Notes: generated by a model not told the origin, from the sequence alone. A DNA stretch of 51,855 nt from Gelidibacter pelagius (GCF_017581925.1 NZ_JAGEVG010000026.1:1-51855), one strand, 5' to 3'. Positions 6,767 to 16,077 are shown, counted from the stretch's first letter. Numbers and translations: made by a program.

Positions 6767-9031
6767 TTAATCCTCTTTTTTATTTTCTCTTGGTTTACGG
6801 TCATCACGACGATCATCACGACCTCTATTGTCGCGAGATCCACGATTATCGCGTCCTCCGCTTCTATTATCTCTATTATTATCTCTTGGTGGTCTTGCTA
6901 CATAACCTTCTGGTTTATCCAACAATGCCTTACGAGATACTTTTTCCTTACGCGTCTTAGGATCGACTCCGAAGTATTTCACTTCAAAAACATCACCCAT
7001 ATTAACGACGTCCGAAACATTTTCTGTACGTTCCCAAGCCAATTCACTAACGTGCAATAACACTTCGTTTCCTGGAGCATCTTCATATTCTACAACCGCA
7101 CCAAAATCAAGCATCTTAATGACTTTTACCAAGTAAGAGCCACCAACGCTTGGTTTGAACAATATCGAATCGATTTTTGCCAATACCGCATCAATCCCTT
7201 CTTGGTTGGTACCTAAAATCTCCACAATACCTTCTTCAGTAACAGGATCTTCGTTGATAACAATCGTAGTCTTGGTCTCTTTTTGCAACTCTTGAATGAC
7301 TTTTCCACCAGGTCCAATCAACGCACCAATGAATTCGTTAGGAATCACACGGGTAACCATTTTTGGAGCATGAGCTTTAACATCAGCATTTGGTTCAGCA
7401 ATAGTTTCTACCAATTTGTCAAGGATGTGCAAACGACCATCTCGTGCTTGCTTTAAGGCATTCACTAAAATTTCGTAAGATAAACCTTTAACCTTGATGT
7501 CCATTTGACAAGCAGTAATACCATCAGCAGTACCAGTCACTTTAAAGTCCATATCACCTAAGTGATCTTCATCACCAAGAATATCAGACAATACAGCATA
7601 TTTTCCAGAATCTGAATCAGAAATCAAGCCCATAGCAATTCCAGATACAGGTTTCTTTAACTGAACCCCAGCATCCATCAAAGCCATAGTACCAGCACAA
7701 ACCGTTGCCATAGAAGACGAACCGTTAGATTCCAATACTTCTGAAACAACACGTACTGTGTATGGACACTCATCAGGTACCATTCCTTTTAAGGCACGTT
7801 GTGCCAAGTTTCCGTGTCCTACTTCACGACGAGACGTTCCACGGATTGGACGTGCTTCACCAGTTGAAAAAGGAGGGAAGTTATAATGTAAATAGAAACG
7901 CTCTTCACCTTCAAAAGATGGCATGTCAATTTGGTTGGCTTCTCTTGAAGTTCCCAAAGTAACCGTTGCCAACGCTTGAGTTTCCCCACGCGTAAAAAGT
8001 GCAGAACCGTGTGTAGATGGTAGATAATCGATTTCACACCAAATTGGTCTGATCTCATCTGTTTTTCTTCCATCCAAACGCAAACCTTCATTTAAGGTGA
8101 GGTCACGGATAGCATCCTTTTCTGCTTTATAATAATAAGTAGATACCATGCCGCCATAATCTTCTAATTCTTCTTCAGAAAAACTAGCTTTTATGTCTTC
8201 TTTAATGGCATCAAATGCAGCACTTCTTTCATGTTTAGCCGATCCAGCTTTTGCTATTGCATACACTTTGTCGTATGCCATATCGTGAATTTTCTTCGCT
8301 AAATCTTCATCAGTTCTTTCTGGCTCATATTCACGAACCGCTTTCTTTCCAACGGCCTCGGCCAATCTTACCTGAGCAGCACATTGAACTTTAATCGCTT
8401 CGTGGGCAAATTTAATGGCTTCTGCCATTTCCTCTTCAGAAATTTCATCCATTTCACCTTCCACCATCATCACTGAATCCGCTGAAGCACCAATCATCAT
8501 ATCGATGTCAGATTCTTCTAATTGCGCGCGTGTAGGATTGATGATAAACTCACCATTGATACGACCGACTCTGGCTTCAGAGATGGCACATTCAAAAGGG
8601 AAATCAGATAATTGGATAGCAGCAGATGCGGCTAATCCAGCCATAGCATCAGGCATCACGTCTTCGTCATGAGACATCAATTGAATCATCACTTGAGTTT
8701 CAGCGTGGTAATCACTTGGGAATAATGGACGCAATACACGATCCACCAAACGCATGGTCAATACTTCGCCGTCACTTGGTCTTGCTTCTCTTTTGAAGAA
8801 ACCACCAGGATAACGTCCTGCAGCAGCAAATTTCTCTCTATAGTCTACTGTTAACGGTAAAAAGTCAACATCACTTTGTTTGTAATTGGAAACAACCGTA
8901 CATAATAACATACATTTTCCTGATTGCACAACAACCGAACCATGAGCTTGTTTAGCCAATTTTCCGGTTTCGATGGAGATTGTACGTCCATCACCAAGGT
9001 CAATGACCTCTTTAAAAACTTTTGGAATCAT
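6767..9031 (-). CDS. pnp: Polyribonucleotide nucleotidyltransferase (PNPase)
   Basis: The 754-residue enzyme degrades RNA 3'-to-5' phosphorolytically and is part of RNA turnover. Two RNase PH domains fill residues 1 to about 550 and include the [10 protein letters not shown] segment and the conserved [13 protein letters not shown] segment. A KH domain (about 555-628, with IGPGGKVIQ) and an S1 domain (about 629-706, with GAVVEY and LLHVSEL) follow. Residues 707-754 form a basic, low-complexity RDNRG-rich tail that is longer than in many relatives and likely binds RNA or partners. It lies downstream of rpsO in the same direction, the classic rpsO-pnp order, with structured spacer RNA between them. 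Confidence 0.97.
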   Translation of the reverse strand: MIPKVFKEVIDLGDGRTISIETGKLAKQAHGSVVVQSGKCMLLCTVVSNYKQSDVDFLPLTVDYREKFAAAGRYPGGFFKREARPSDGEVLTMRLVDRVLRPLFPSDYHAETQVMIQLMSHDEDVMPDAMAGLAASAAIQLSDFPFECAISEARVGRINGEFIINPTRAQLEESDIDMMIGASADSVMMVEGEMDEISEEEMAEAIKFAHEAIKVQCAAQVRLAEAVGKKAVREYEPERTDEDLAKKIHDMAYDKVYAIAKAGSAKHERSAAFDAIKEDIKASFSEEELEDYGGMVSTYYYKAEKDAIRDLTLNEGLRLDGRKTDEIRPIWCEIDYLPSTHGSALFTRGETQALATVTLGTSREANQIDMPSFEGEERFYLHYNFPPFSTGEARPIRGTSRREVGHGNLAQRALKGMVPDECPYTVRVVSEVLESNGSSSMATVCAGTMALMDAGVQLKKPVSGIAMGLISDSDSGKYAVLSDILGDEDHLGDMDFKVTGTADGITACQMDIKVKGLSYEILVNALKQARDGRLHILDKLVETIAEPNADVKAHAPKMVTRVIPNEFIGALIGPGGKVIQELQKETKTTIVINEDPVTEEGIVEILGTNQEGIDAVLAKIDSILFKPSVGGSYLVKVIKMLDFGAVVEYEDAPGNEVLLHVSELAWERTENVSDVVNMGDVFEVKYFGVDPKTRKEKVSRKALLDKPEGYVARPPRDNNRDNRSGGRDNRGSRDNRGRDDRRDDRKPRENKKED

Positions 9032-9129
9032 AAATTTTTTAATTCTAATTAAACAATGGTCTCCGCCTTACTGGACGGACAGTTGTGTTGTTGTGTAGTG
9101 TTGTGTGTTGACCAATGAAAAACTTTTTA

Positions 9130-9270
9130 TCCCGTCCCGAGCTATCGGGATGATTTGGGATTTCGCTTCTTTTAATTTGAGCCTAAAAGGCTTTTTAATA
9201 TTACAAGGTCGTTCAGACCTTGTAGGTAATATTGATTTAACAAAAAACCACGCTGAAAGGCGTGGTCTTT
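9130..9270 (-). promoter_or_regulatory. Structured rpsO-pnp intergenic RNA (series of hairpins)
   Basis: Read in the direction of transcription, rpsO is followed by a terminator-like hairpin (9270-9242). A long imperfect stem comes next, pairing AATATTAC-AAGGTC (9197-9210) with GACCTTGTAGGTAATATT (9216-9233) with a four-base bulge, and then ATCCCG/CGGGAT inverted repeats near 9130-9152 before pnp. In enterobacteria this spacer contains a terminator and an RNase III site used by PNPase to control itself (established). Whether the same happens here is inference from layout only. Confidence 0.45.
9242..9270 (-). terminator. Terminator/attenuator after rpsO
   Basis: On the minus strand AAAGACCACGCC-TTTCA-GCGTGGTTTTTTG makes a stable stem directly followed by T residues, eight bases after the rpsO stop codon. 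Some read-through into pnp would be needed if no separate pnp promoter exists. Confidence 0.8.
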
Positions 9271-9277
9271 ATAGTGA

Positions 9278-9547
9278 TTATTTTCTTAATCCTAATTCTT
9301 TTACGATGGCACGATATCTTAAGACATCTTTTTTGGTTAGGTAATCGAGCAGTGCTCGACGCTTACCAACTAATTTTACCAAAGAACGCTCTGTGTTAAA
9401 ATCTTTACGATTTTGTTTTAAGTGTCCTGTCAAATGATTGATTCTGTAAGTAAACAAAGCAATTTGCCCTTCTGCAGAACCTGTGTCTTTTGCACCTTTA
9501 CCGTGTTTTGTAAAGATGGCTTCTTTTTCTTTTTGATCTAAATACAT
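9278..9547 (-). CDS. rpsO: 30S ribosomal protein S15
   Basis: The 89-residue product is the expected size. It binds the central domain of 16S rRNA early in small-subunit assembly. The conserved HxKDTGSAEGQIALFT-like start (here KDTGSAEGQIALFTYRI), LTGHLKQNRKDF and LVGKRRALLDYL segments are all present. The start ATG at 9547 is preceded by a perfect -7 element at 9604-9611. It is followed by a terminator-like hairpin and then pnp. Confidence 0.97.
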   Translation of the reverse strand: MYLDQKEKEAIFTKHGKGAKDTGSAEGQIALFTYRINHLTGHLKQNRKDFNTERSLVKLVGKRRALLDYLTKKDVLRYRAIVKELGLRK

Positions 9548-9603
9548 GCTAATATTATTGTAAATGATTGTTATGTACGAGACTCGATTTTCGAATCACG
9601 GTG

Positions 9604-9611
9604 CAAAGATA
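9604..9611 (-). promoter_or_regulatory. Candidate -7 element of the rpsO promoter
   Basis: The minus-strand sequence is TATCTTTG, identical to the one in front of rpe and of the desaturase gene, followed by CACCG as a plausible start region. The mRNA leader would be about 55 bases. A TTG -33 element is not obvious. Confidence 0.55.
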
Positions 9612-9662
9612 GTGATTAATATAACATGAATAATGCCGCAGATGAAAATTTCTTTAATTTCC

Positions 9663-9778
9663 ACCACTGGGTTTTAATGCCGAGTCTTGTCTCGGTAAAT
9701 AAGATGATTTTTTATTCATACCTCGTGGGCCCGCCTGCCCGTATTGGTCGGACGAGCCCCGAGATTATTGATTGATGT
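9663..9778 (+). repeat. Dispersed hairpin element, copy 1
   Basis: The element begins with GGGTTTTAATGCC, then has a small hairpin CCGAG-TCTTGT-CTCGG. A second, larger stem CTCGTGGGC ... GCCCCGAG encloses CCTGCCCGTATTGGTCGGACG, and the element ends near ATTATTGATT. Related copies lie at 11007, 19110, 48481 and 50682, all in the same orientation. It occupies most of the 338-base gene-free stretch before the histidine kinase (9548-9885), which otherwise shows only the rpsO promoter on the opposite strand. Confidence 0.8.
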
Positions 9779-9885
9779 TTCGTTGTGATTAGGGTATAAA
9801 TATTTGTTAATAGGTCAGCTTTTTGAACTGTTAACAGTTATTTTTGATATTCATTATTAGTTCAGTCAATCATTTAATTAATAGG

Positions 9886-10980
9886 ATGCCAACACATTTA
9901 GTAAATATAAAAGATAAGCTTTTTGAAAATATATTCGAAAATGCTCCAAACGGAATTGCCATTGTAGGTTTAGATTACAGATGGGTTTTGGTCAATCATA
10001 GTATGACTGAGCTTTTAGGGTTTTCCGAGACCGAGTTTTCTGCGATGAAATTTTCTGATATCACCCACAAAGATGATTTAGATGAGGATATTGAGCAGCT
10101 CAACAAATTGTTGAATGGAGACATAGAAAGTTATCAAATTGAAAAACGCTATTTTCATAAAAATGGAAATGTTGTGTGGACCTTGTTATCGGTTTCCATG
10201 GAACGCCACCTCGATGGAAGTCCACTTTATTTCATCTCTCAAGTGGTGGACATCACCAAGCAAAAGGAGATGATTTGGGAAATGAATTCTATTAAAGAAA
10301 TTGCAAAGAATCAAAATGACAAGTTGGTGAATTTCGCACATATTGCAACTCATGATATCAGAAGCCACATTGGTAATCTAGGCATGATCATAGATTTTAT
10401 GGAAGAAGAGACTGAAGGGATCAAAGATGACGAGAATTTTAAGATGCTCAAAGAGTCATTGTCCCAGCTGGAAGTCACTATTTCCAATCTTAATGAGGTT
10501 AGGAGGGATGATTTTTATCAACATGGAAATCTGACTCCAAAAAAATTAAGTGCTTTTGTAGAGAATGCTATCTATAATATGAATGCCATAGCTAAAAACG
10601 AACAATGCAAGATCATCAATGAGGTTGATGATATCAATGTGATGGGAGTTTCTGTTTATTTAGACAGTATTATTCTCAACTTCCTGACCAATGCCATCAA
10701 ATACAGTTCAAAAGATCGAGACTCCTATGTGCGGTTACGATCAGTAATTGAAGGTGATTTTGTTGTGTTGGAAATTAAAGACAATGGTTTGGGCATTGAT
10801 TTGGCGGCGCATGAGAAAGATTTGTTTCAATTTAGAAAAACTTTCCACCAATTAAAAGATTCAAAAGGTGTGGGATTATTCATCACTAAAAACCATGTTG
10901 AAAGTATGGGAGGACGAATAGAGGTTGAAAGCGAAGTTGATGTTGGCTCCACCTTTAAGGTGTATTTTCAGAAAGCTTAA
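9886..10980 (+). CDS. Soluble PAS-domain sensor histidine kinase
   Basis: I place the start at the ATG at 9886 (364 residues), because the longer frame opens with a TTG at 9844 that gives a non-conserved extension. A PAS domain with a PAC-like end covers about 12-127. A dimerisation/phospho-acceptor helix follows, with H156 in THDIRSHIGNL. The ATPase domain has an N box (NFLTNAIKY, 265-273), G1 box DNGLGID (299-305) and G2 box GVGLFI (328-333). No membrane segment or signal peptide is present, so it senses something in the cytoplasm. No response regulator is encoded nearby, which makes it an orphan kinase. Its ligand cannot be read from sequence. It converges on accD. Confidence 0.88.
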   Translation: MPTHLVNIKDKLFENIFENAPNGIAIVGLDYRWVLVNHSMTELLGFSETEFSAMKFSDITHKDDLDEDIEQLNKLLNGDIESYQIEKRYFHKNGNVVWTLLSVSMERHLDGSPLYFISQVVDITKQKEMIWEMNSIKEIAKNQNDKLVNFAHIATHDIRSHIGNLGMIIDFMEEETEGIKDDENFKMLKESLSQLEVTISNLNEVRRDDFYQHGNLTPKKLSAFVENAIYNMNAIAKNEQCKIINEVDDINVMGVSVYLDSIILNFLTNAIKYSSKDRDSYVRLRSVIEGDFVVLEIKDNGLGIDLAAHEKDLFQFRKTFHQLKDSKGVGLFITKNHVESMGGRIEVESEVDVGSTFKVYFQKA

Positions 10981-11006
10981 TTCCTACCAGTAAGTTTTTT
11001 TAATAC

Positions 11007-11050
11007 TTCGTTGGCTTGCCCGCCCGTGCCCCGAGGTTCTTGATTAGCTT
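11007..11050 (+). repeat. Dispersed hairpin element, partial copy
   Basis: Only the 3' part of the element is present: GGCTTGCCCGCCCGTGCC followed by CCGAGGTTCTTGATT. Orientation is the same as in the other copies. Confidence 0.65.
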
Positions 11051-11067
11051 CTTATCTTAATGTAAAA

Positions 11068-11114
11068 TGCCACGAATGCACAGATATTTAATAAAATATC
11101 ATGAATTCGTGGCA
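11068..11114. terminator. Hairpin between the convergent kinase and accD genes
   Basis: TGCCACGAAT (11068-11077) pairs perfectly with ATTCGTGGCA (11105-11114), and ATATTT/AAATAT adds an inner stem. It sits between the stop codons of two convergent genes, so it probably serves as a bidirectional terminator, though the T-runs are modest. Confidence 0.5.
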
Positions 11115-11127
11115 AGTTTATTTTTGA

Positions 11128-11985
11128 TTATACTCTTAACGGTTGATTGGTAATCAAATCGATATAAAGATTGATCTTATTCTTTAAATCCTTGCGTTCT
11201 GTAATAAAATCCAAGAATCCGTGCTCCAATAAAAACTCGGCAGTTTGGAAATTTTCAGGTAATTCCTGTCCTGTGGTATCTCTAACGACGCGTGGTCCTG
11301 CAAACCCAATTAATGCGCCAGGTTCACTAATGTTGATATCGCCCAACATGGCAAAAGAGGCGGTTGTGCCTCCGGTTGTTGGATCTGTGCTTAGAGAAAT
11401 ATAAGGAATGCCTGCATCGGCCAACTGCGCTAATTTGGCAGCAGTTTTTGCCAATTGCATCAACGATAATGCAGCTTCCTGCATCCGTGCGCCTCCTGAT
11501 TTAGAAATGATTACGAACGGCAGTTTTTTCTTTAAGGCATATTCTCCTGCCCGTGCAATCTTTTCGCCTACAACGCTACCCATGGAGCCACCAATAAAAG
11601 CAAAGTCCATACAGGCCACAACAATGTTCTTGCCTTTTGATTTTCCTACGGCACAGCGTACGGCATCTTTAAGTTTGGTTTTTTCTTCGGCAGCCTTCAA
11701 ACGATCGGGATAGGTTTTGGTATCCACAAATTTTAAGGGGTCTTTTGAGGACAAATTCGCATCCAATTCCTTGAATTTGTTATCATCAAATAGAATCTGA
11801 AAATACTCCTTGCTGCCAATTCTTACGTGGTATCCGTCTTCGGGGCTGACAAAAAAGTTCTTCTCAAGTTCATCTGTATCAATAATTTTACCCGTTGGAG
11901 ATTTATACCACAAACCTTTTGGCGTGTCTTTCTTCTCCTCTGTAGTAGTGGTGATACCTTTTGTTTTTCTTTTAAACCAAGACAT
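11128..11985 (-). CDS. accD: Acetyl-CoA carboxylase carboxyltransferase subunit beta, without zinc-ribbon cysteines
   Basis: With AccA, this 285-residue subunit transfers CO2 from carboxybiotin to acetyl-CoA to make malonyl-CoA for fatty acid synthesis. The crotonase-fold core is intact, with [11 protein letters not shown] (160-170), [14 protein letters not shown] (197-210) and the [11 protein letters not shown] segment (223-233). The N-terminus aligns with the E. coli zinc ribbon, but all four cysteines are replaced: S29, G32, S47 and D50 stand where C27, C30, C46 and C49 are in E. coli. Zinc binding there is therefore not expected, although the fold may be kept. It is downstream of fbaA in the same direction, separated by a repeat-bearing 212-base spacer. 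Confidence 0.94.
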   Translation of the reverse strand: MSWFKRKTKGITTTTEEKKDTPKGLWYKSPTGKIIDTDELEKNFFVSPEDGYHVRIGSKEYFQILFDDNKFKELDANLSSKDPLKFVDTKTYPDRLKAAEEKTKLKDAVRCAVGKSKGKNIVVACMDFAFIGGSMGSVVGEKIARAGEYALKKKLPFVIISKSGGARMQEAALSLMQLAKTAAKLAQLADAGIPYISLSTDPTTGGTTASFAMLGDINISEPGALIGFAGPRVVRDTTGQELPENFQTAEFLLEHGFLDFITERKDLKNKINLYIDLITNQPLRV

Positions 11986-12002
11986 ATTGATTTTAGATTT
12001 AT

Positions 12003-12160
12003 ATTCCTGCGAAGGCAGGAATCTTGTGATTAAAAATTATCTTTTATTTATTTCGAATGATTATGAGAAATACATCCCAACCACATCCTCCGCAACCATA
12101 TTCCTGCGATAGCTATCGGGAAGGAATCTTATGATTAAAATTATCTTATAATTATTTCGA
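12003..12160. repeat. Two copies of an ATTCCTGC hairpin repeat in the fbaA-accD spacer
   Basis: Copy 1 (from 12003) is the hairpin ATTCCTGC-GAAG-GCAGGAAT followed by CTTGTGATTAAAAATTATC. Copy 2 (from 12100) begins ATTCCTGCGATAGCTATCGG and continues with the same CTTATGATTAAAATTATC tail and TTATTTCGA end. A shorter hairpin of the same kind, with a swapped outer base pair (TACCTGC/GCAGGTA), is at 1576-1593. Confidence 0.8.
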
Positions 12161-12197
12161 GTTATCGGATAAAATAGCCCAACAACCGTCCGCAAAG

Positions 12198-13265
12198 TTA
12201 TAAAGTATTTACATTATTTAAATCTTCAAACGCCTTTTTCAATCGTTCAACAAAGGTTTCCTCACCTTTTCTCAGCCACACACGTGGATCATAGTACTTT
12301 TTGTTAGGGGAATCCGCTCCGTCAGGACTTCCAATCTGAGATTGTAAATAAGCCTCTTTCTCTTTGAAATAATCACGAATACCACCCATAAAAGCATATT
12401 GCATATCGGTGTCAATATTCATTTTTATCACGCCATAACCAATAGCTTCTCTTATTTCTTCAACGCTTGATCCCGATCCGCCATGGAATACAAAATCGAT
12501 ATGGTTGTGTGGTAAATTATGTTTTTTGGATAAAAATTCTTGAGAGTTCTTAAGGATTTTTGGCGTTAATTTTACGTTTCCAGGCTTGTAAACCCCGTGC
12601 ACGTTTCCGAAAGCTGCGGCGATTGTAAATTGATCGCTCACCTTGCTCAATTCCTCATAGGCATACGCTACTTCATCAGGCTGTGTATACAATTTAGAAA
12701 CATCAACATCAGTGTTGTCAACACCATCTTCCTCACCACCGGTAATGCCCAACTCAATTTCTAAGGTCATTCCCATTTTGCTCATGCGCTCTAAGTAAGT
12801 CTTACAGATTTCGATATTTTCTTCAAGAGGCTCTTCAGAAAGATCAATCATGTGAGAGCTGTACAATGGCTTTCCAGTTTCTTTGAAATGCTGTTCACTA
12901 GCATCTAAAAGTCCGTCGATCCAAGGCAAAAGCTTTTTTGCAGCATGATCTGTATGTAAAATTACCGGTACACCGTAAGCTTCAGCCATTAGATGTACGT
13001 GTTTTGCACCAGCAATGGCACCTGCAATAGCTGCTTTCTGTCCATCATTACTCAATCCTTTCCCTGCATTAAAAACAGCACCACCATTAGAAAACTGGAT
13101 GATTACTGGTGCGTTTAGTGCAGCTGCAGTTTCCAATACCCCATTGATGGTATTAGATCCAATAACATTGACTGCTGGTAATGCGAAGTTTTTTTCTTTT
13201 GCGAGTTTAAAAATAGCTTGCACCTCTTTGCCGGTAGCAACACCTGGTTTTATGTTGTGACTCAT
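12198..13265 (-). CDS. fbaA: Fructose-bisphosphate aldolase, class II (zinc type)
   Basis: The 355-residue enzyme cleaves fructose 1,6-bisphosphate to dihydroxyacetone phosphate and glyceraldehyde 3-phosphate in glycolysis, and runs in reverse in gluconeogenesis. Length and motifs match the class IIA (E. coli FbaA) branch. LHTDHAA at 103-109 holds the catalytic Asp106 and zinc ligand His107. FHGGSGSS provides the phosphate loop, and NIDTDMQYA lies near the C-terminus. The ATG at 13265 is preceded by a TATTTTTG -7 element at 13292-13299. It is followed by accD on the same strand. Confidence 0.97.
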   Translation of the reverse strand: MSHNIKPGVATGKEVQAIFKLAKEKNFALPAVNVIGSNTINGVLETAAALNAPVIIQFSNGGAVFNAGKGLSNDGQKAAIAGAIAGAKHVHLMAEAYGVPVILHTDHAAKKLLPWIDGLLDASEQHFKETGKPLYSSHMIDLSEEPLEENIEICKTYLERMSKMGMTLEIELGITGGEEDGVDNTDVDVSKLYTQPDEVAYAYEELSKVSDQFTIAAAFGNVHGVYKPGNVKLTPKILKNSQEFLSKKHNLPHNHIDFVFHGGSGSSVEEIREAIGYGVIKMNIDTDMQYAFMGGIRDYFKEKEAYLQSQIGSPDGADSPNKKYYDPRVWLRKGEETFVERLKKAFEDLNNVNTL

Positions 13266-13291
13266 AATGATTTTATTGTTATAATTAGTTT

Positions 13292-13299
13292 CAAAAATA
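13292..13299 (-). promoter_or_regulatory. Candidate -7 element of the fbaA promoter
   Basis: The minus-strand sequence TATTTTTG fits TAnnTTTG, 26 bases before the fbaA start. No clear -33 TTG is visible. Confidence 0.4.
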
Positions 13300-13468
13300 A
13301 TGAAATTAAAGTAAAATTAAGGATTTGGCCATATTGTTTTTTGTGAACAGAGAATGTGCTTCCAACGATAACCTTGTAGTGTGGTGGCTTATTACAAATA
13401 TCACCGAGAAACGAGATTAGCCTTTCAGTATAAAGAGTGATTCTTAAAAAGAATACCTAAACTTAGCC

Positions 13469-16015
13469 CTAAAAAGGGTAGTTAATACCAATATTGTAAA
13501 CGGCATTTCCAAAGTTATAATCCTTAAACCATCGATTTCCTAAGTTGTAGGAGGGATCATAGGTTTTAAAGCCGACATCTAAACGAAGAACAAAAAAGCT
13601 AAAATCATATCGCAAACCAAACCCTGAACCCACCGCTATATCCTTTAGAGAGCTGAAGTTGTCAAAGGTTTGTTCGGGATCTGTAACATCATCAAACACG
13701 TTCCAAATATTTCCAGCATCCACAAAAAAGGCACCGTAAACCGATCCGAAAAGGTTAAAGCGTTGTTCTGCGCTAAAATGGAGCTTAAAGTTGGCTTCAT
13801 TGAACTCATTGGTTGATTTGGTCCGTCCTGGGCCGAGATTGTACGCCGTCCAAGCACGATTGTCATTAGGTCCGCCACCAAAGAAACTTTTTGAAAATGG
13901 GATGTTGTCTGAATTACCGTAAGGCACGGCAATCCCGACATAGCTTCGAACCGCGAAAACACTCTTTTTTCCTAAATCCCAATATTTAACATAATCAACT
14001 TCTGCTTTGGAATATTGTGAATAAGCGACCCCGAAAATATCATAACGACCATTCGCATTTTTTTCTACCCCAGCTAATTTTGAAATACTGGCGAGAATAT
14101 TTCCGGCGAATTCCACTCTAAATCGTATCGTTGAGAAATCATTATCAAAAATATTTTCCCTTCTTGTTTTGACATAGTTGAAACTTGAAGAAATGATGAG
14201 GTTGTTCTCTGTGAGTCGATCTTGACGTTGGGAGATGTTTCTAACGGTAGAAAGTTCGTTTTTAGAAAGGTTTAAACCAGAACCGGGATTTAGGGCATCG
14301 TCAATAAAAGCATCGGCACCACTTGGAATTATGAGGTTTCCGTTTTCGTCAAAGAAATCTTGATTTGTATTGTGGTCTTTAGCAATAGAATTCAGACTTT
14401 TATATGAATTTTGATACACCCCAAAATAATTATCCGAATTAAGGTTTTTTACGTATTGTGCGTTAAAGAGATCAAGTGTATTGGTCACTTTATTATTTGG
14501 GTACCAATTGTAGCTTAAGTTTCCCGTAAAGGTTTGCTTGTCCAAACCAATATTGCGCTGGCTTGTGGCGGCAGCACTAATCCTGGTACTTGGCGACATG
14601 TATTTTGGAATCACCTTGTCAGTGTTTAATGGGAAAAACAAACGTGGAATGGTAAGTTTGACCGTAGAGCCCACTTCAGTAATATCAAAAAATACATCAT
14701 TCTTTCTTCCGGACTCTCTTGAAGAGCCAATAGCCGCAAGTCCCGAGACCTCCAATGTTTCGGCGCCCCTAAAAACATTCCTGATCAGTAGTCCACCACT
14801 AAATCCAAGCCCAATGGTTTGAATGTTGCTTTGTGAGACTTCAGTATTGAAATTCAGTCCGAATTTCTTCTTGGGAATTAAATAGATATTAGTGGTTAAC
14901 GTGCTGTCTTGTTCGTTTTCCACATATTCAATATTTGGATATTTAAAAGTCTGTAATTCACTTAAATAACGATAGGTCCGGGTGCGATTGATATCTTTGA
15001 AGATATCCCCTTTCGTAATGAAAATAGCATCGGTTAAGGCTTTTGCCCTGTATTTGGATTTTCCGTAGCTATAAATATTAAAACCTTTATAATTTATGGT
15101 GTCTGTAGGCGTAAGGTTTATGTTTTGATAGGCGTCATCCGTAAAGATATTGACATCCTTGATGGTGTAGATCTTAAATGGTCTTACCTGAGTGGAATCG
15201 TCATATCTGATCATCCGATTTTGGATAATAAGATCGGTATTTACTTTTTTGTTGGTGCCAATGGTATCAATTTCAAAAGTAATATAATCTTGAGCGAAAT
15301 GATATAGCCCTGAATTTCGCAATTCTGTTGTTAAACGCTCTCGCTCATTGGTTAGATTGGCTTCCTTGAATTGCTCTCCTTTGACGAGCAAGGAGTTCCT
15401 TTTTAAGGATTTGTAAAGCGTGTCTATAACCGGAGACGCTATTCTGGTCCTAATGGAATCCATGAAATAAGGGCTCCCAGTGGTTATATAATAGCTCATT
15501 TTTGCCCGTTGTGTGTCTATTGTGTCAATTTTGTAGGACGCATCAGCGTTAAACCAACCGTTTTTATAATAGTAAGTTTTAAGATTGGTTGCTGATTTTT
15601 GAGTCTTTAACGTATTGATAGTGACAGGCGGTTCCCCTGTCTTTTTTAGCCAAGTATTAAAGTTTTTTCTTGAGTTAATGAGTGCTTCATATTGTTTTAG
15701 GGAAATGAAATTTTTGAGACCGGTTTTCGGGTCTTCAGGATTTCTATATTTGGCGTTTAGGATAGAATCTATATTTGGTCTTGCCAGATTATAAATATGA
15801 AGTCTTATGGGTATTCCGAATAATGGAAACCTGCCATTTGGTTTTTGAAACAGTAAACTGTTGAGGGCGTCTGTGTTGTTCTTTTTATCGTTGACATAAA
15901 CGGTATTGTCCATGAGCAAATGTTCATCTTTGCTAACACGTTTTACGGCATTACAAGACGCTAGCAATACGAATATTGCCATAATAAGTGATATTTTTGC
16001 TACCTTAACTTTCAA
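13469..16015 (-). CDS. tamL: TamL: TamA/BamA-like outer-membrane barrel lipoprotein
   Basis: The 848-residue protein has a lipoprotein signal peptide ending in the lipobox LLAS-C21. A long periplasmic part with POTRA-like repeats follows (about 60-400), and then a C-terminal Omp85-type beta-barrel that ends in Phe (NIGINYPF). A lipidated TamA-like barrel is the form found in Bacteroidota, where it is called TamL and acts in outer-membrane protein or lipid assembly together with TamB. No tamB gene lies on either side here, because the downstream neighbour is fbaA and the upstream neighbour is divergent. A strong promoter candidate is seen at 16046-16077. The exact client proteins are unknown. 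Confidence 0.85.
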   Translation of the reverse strand: MKVKVAKISLIMAIFVLLASCNAVKRVSKDEHLLMDNTVYVNDKKNNTDALNSLLFQKPNGRFPLFGIPIRLHIYNLARPNIDSILNAKYRNPEDPKTGLKNFISLKQYEALINSRKNFNTWLKKTGEPPVTINTLKTQKSATNLKTYYYKNGWFNADASYKIDTIDTQRAKMSYYITTGSPYFMDSIRTRIASPVIDTLYKSLKRNSLLVKGEQFKEANLTNERERLTTELRNSGLYHFAQDYITFEIDTIGTNKKVNTDLIIQNRMIRYDDSTQVRPFKIYTIKDVNIFTDDAYQNINLTPTDTINYKGFNIYSYGKSKYRAKALTDAIFITKGDIFKDINRTRTYRYLSELQTFKYPNIEYVENEQDSTLTTNIYLIPKKKFGLNFNTEVSQSNIQTIGLGFSGGLLIRNVFRGAETLEVSGLAAIGSSRESGRKNDVFFDITEVGSTVKLTIPRLFFPLNTDKVIPKYMSPSTRISAAATSQRNIGLDKQTFTGNLSYNWYPNNKVTNTLDLFNAQYVKNLNSDNYFGVYQNSYKSLNSIAKDHNTNQDFFDENGNLIIPSGADAFIDDALNPGSGLNLSKNELSTVRNISQRQDRLTENNLIISSSFNYVKTRRENIFDNDFSTIRFRVEFAGNILASISKLAGVEKNANGRYDIFGVAYSQYSKAEVDYVKYWDLGKKSVFAVRSYVGIAVPYGNSDNIPFSKSFFGGGPNDNRAWTAYNLGPGRTKSTNEFNEANFKLHFSAEQRFNLFGSVYGAFFVDAGNIWNVFDDVTDPEQTFDNFSSLKDIAVGSGFGLRYDFSFFVLRLDVGFKTYDPSYNLGNRWFKDYNFGNAVYNIGINYPF

Positions 16016-16045
16016 GAGGAAATTGACATAAGTATTGATGGGCTC

Positions 16046-16077
16046 AAATTTACTGTTTTTATGGGTGGTAAAACAAA
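16046..16077 (-). promoter_or_regulatory. Candidate tamL promoter (TTG-N21-TAAATTTG)
   Basis: On the minus strand TTG (16077-16075) is followed by 21 bases and TAAATTTG (16053-16046), an excellent fit to the Bacteroidota consensus. It is 31 bases before the tamL ATG and in the divergent spacer shared with the RNA methyltransferase gene. Confidence 0.65.

Noticed and set aside
7819-8091. 90-codon minus-strand frame inside pnp
   Set aside because: It is an alternative reading frame of the intact pnp gene without its own signals.
9844-9885. TTG start for the histidine kinase
   Set aside because: The 14 extra residues are not part of the PAS domain, and an ATG at 9886 fits better.
13645-13962. 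105-codon minus-strand frame inside tamL
   Set aside because: It overlaps the conserved barrel-coding end of tamL in another frame and has no independent support.
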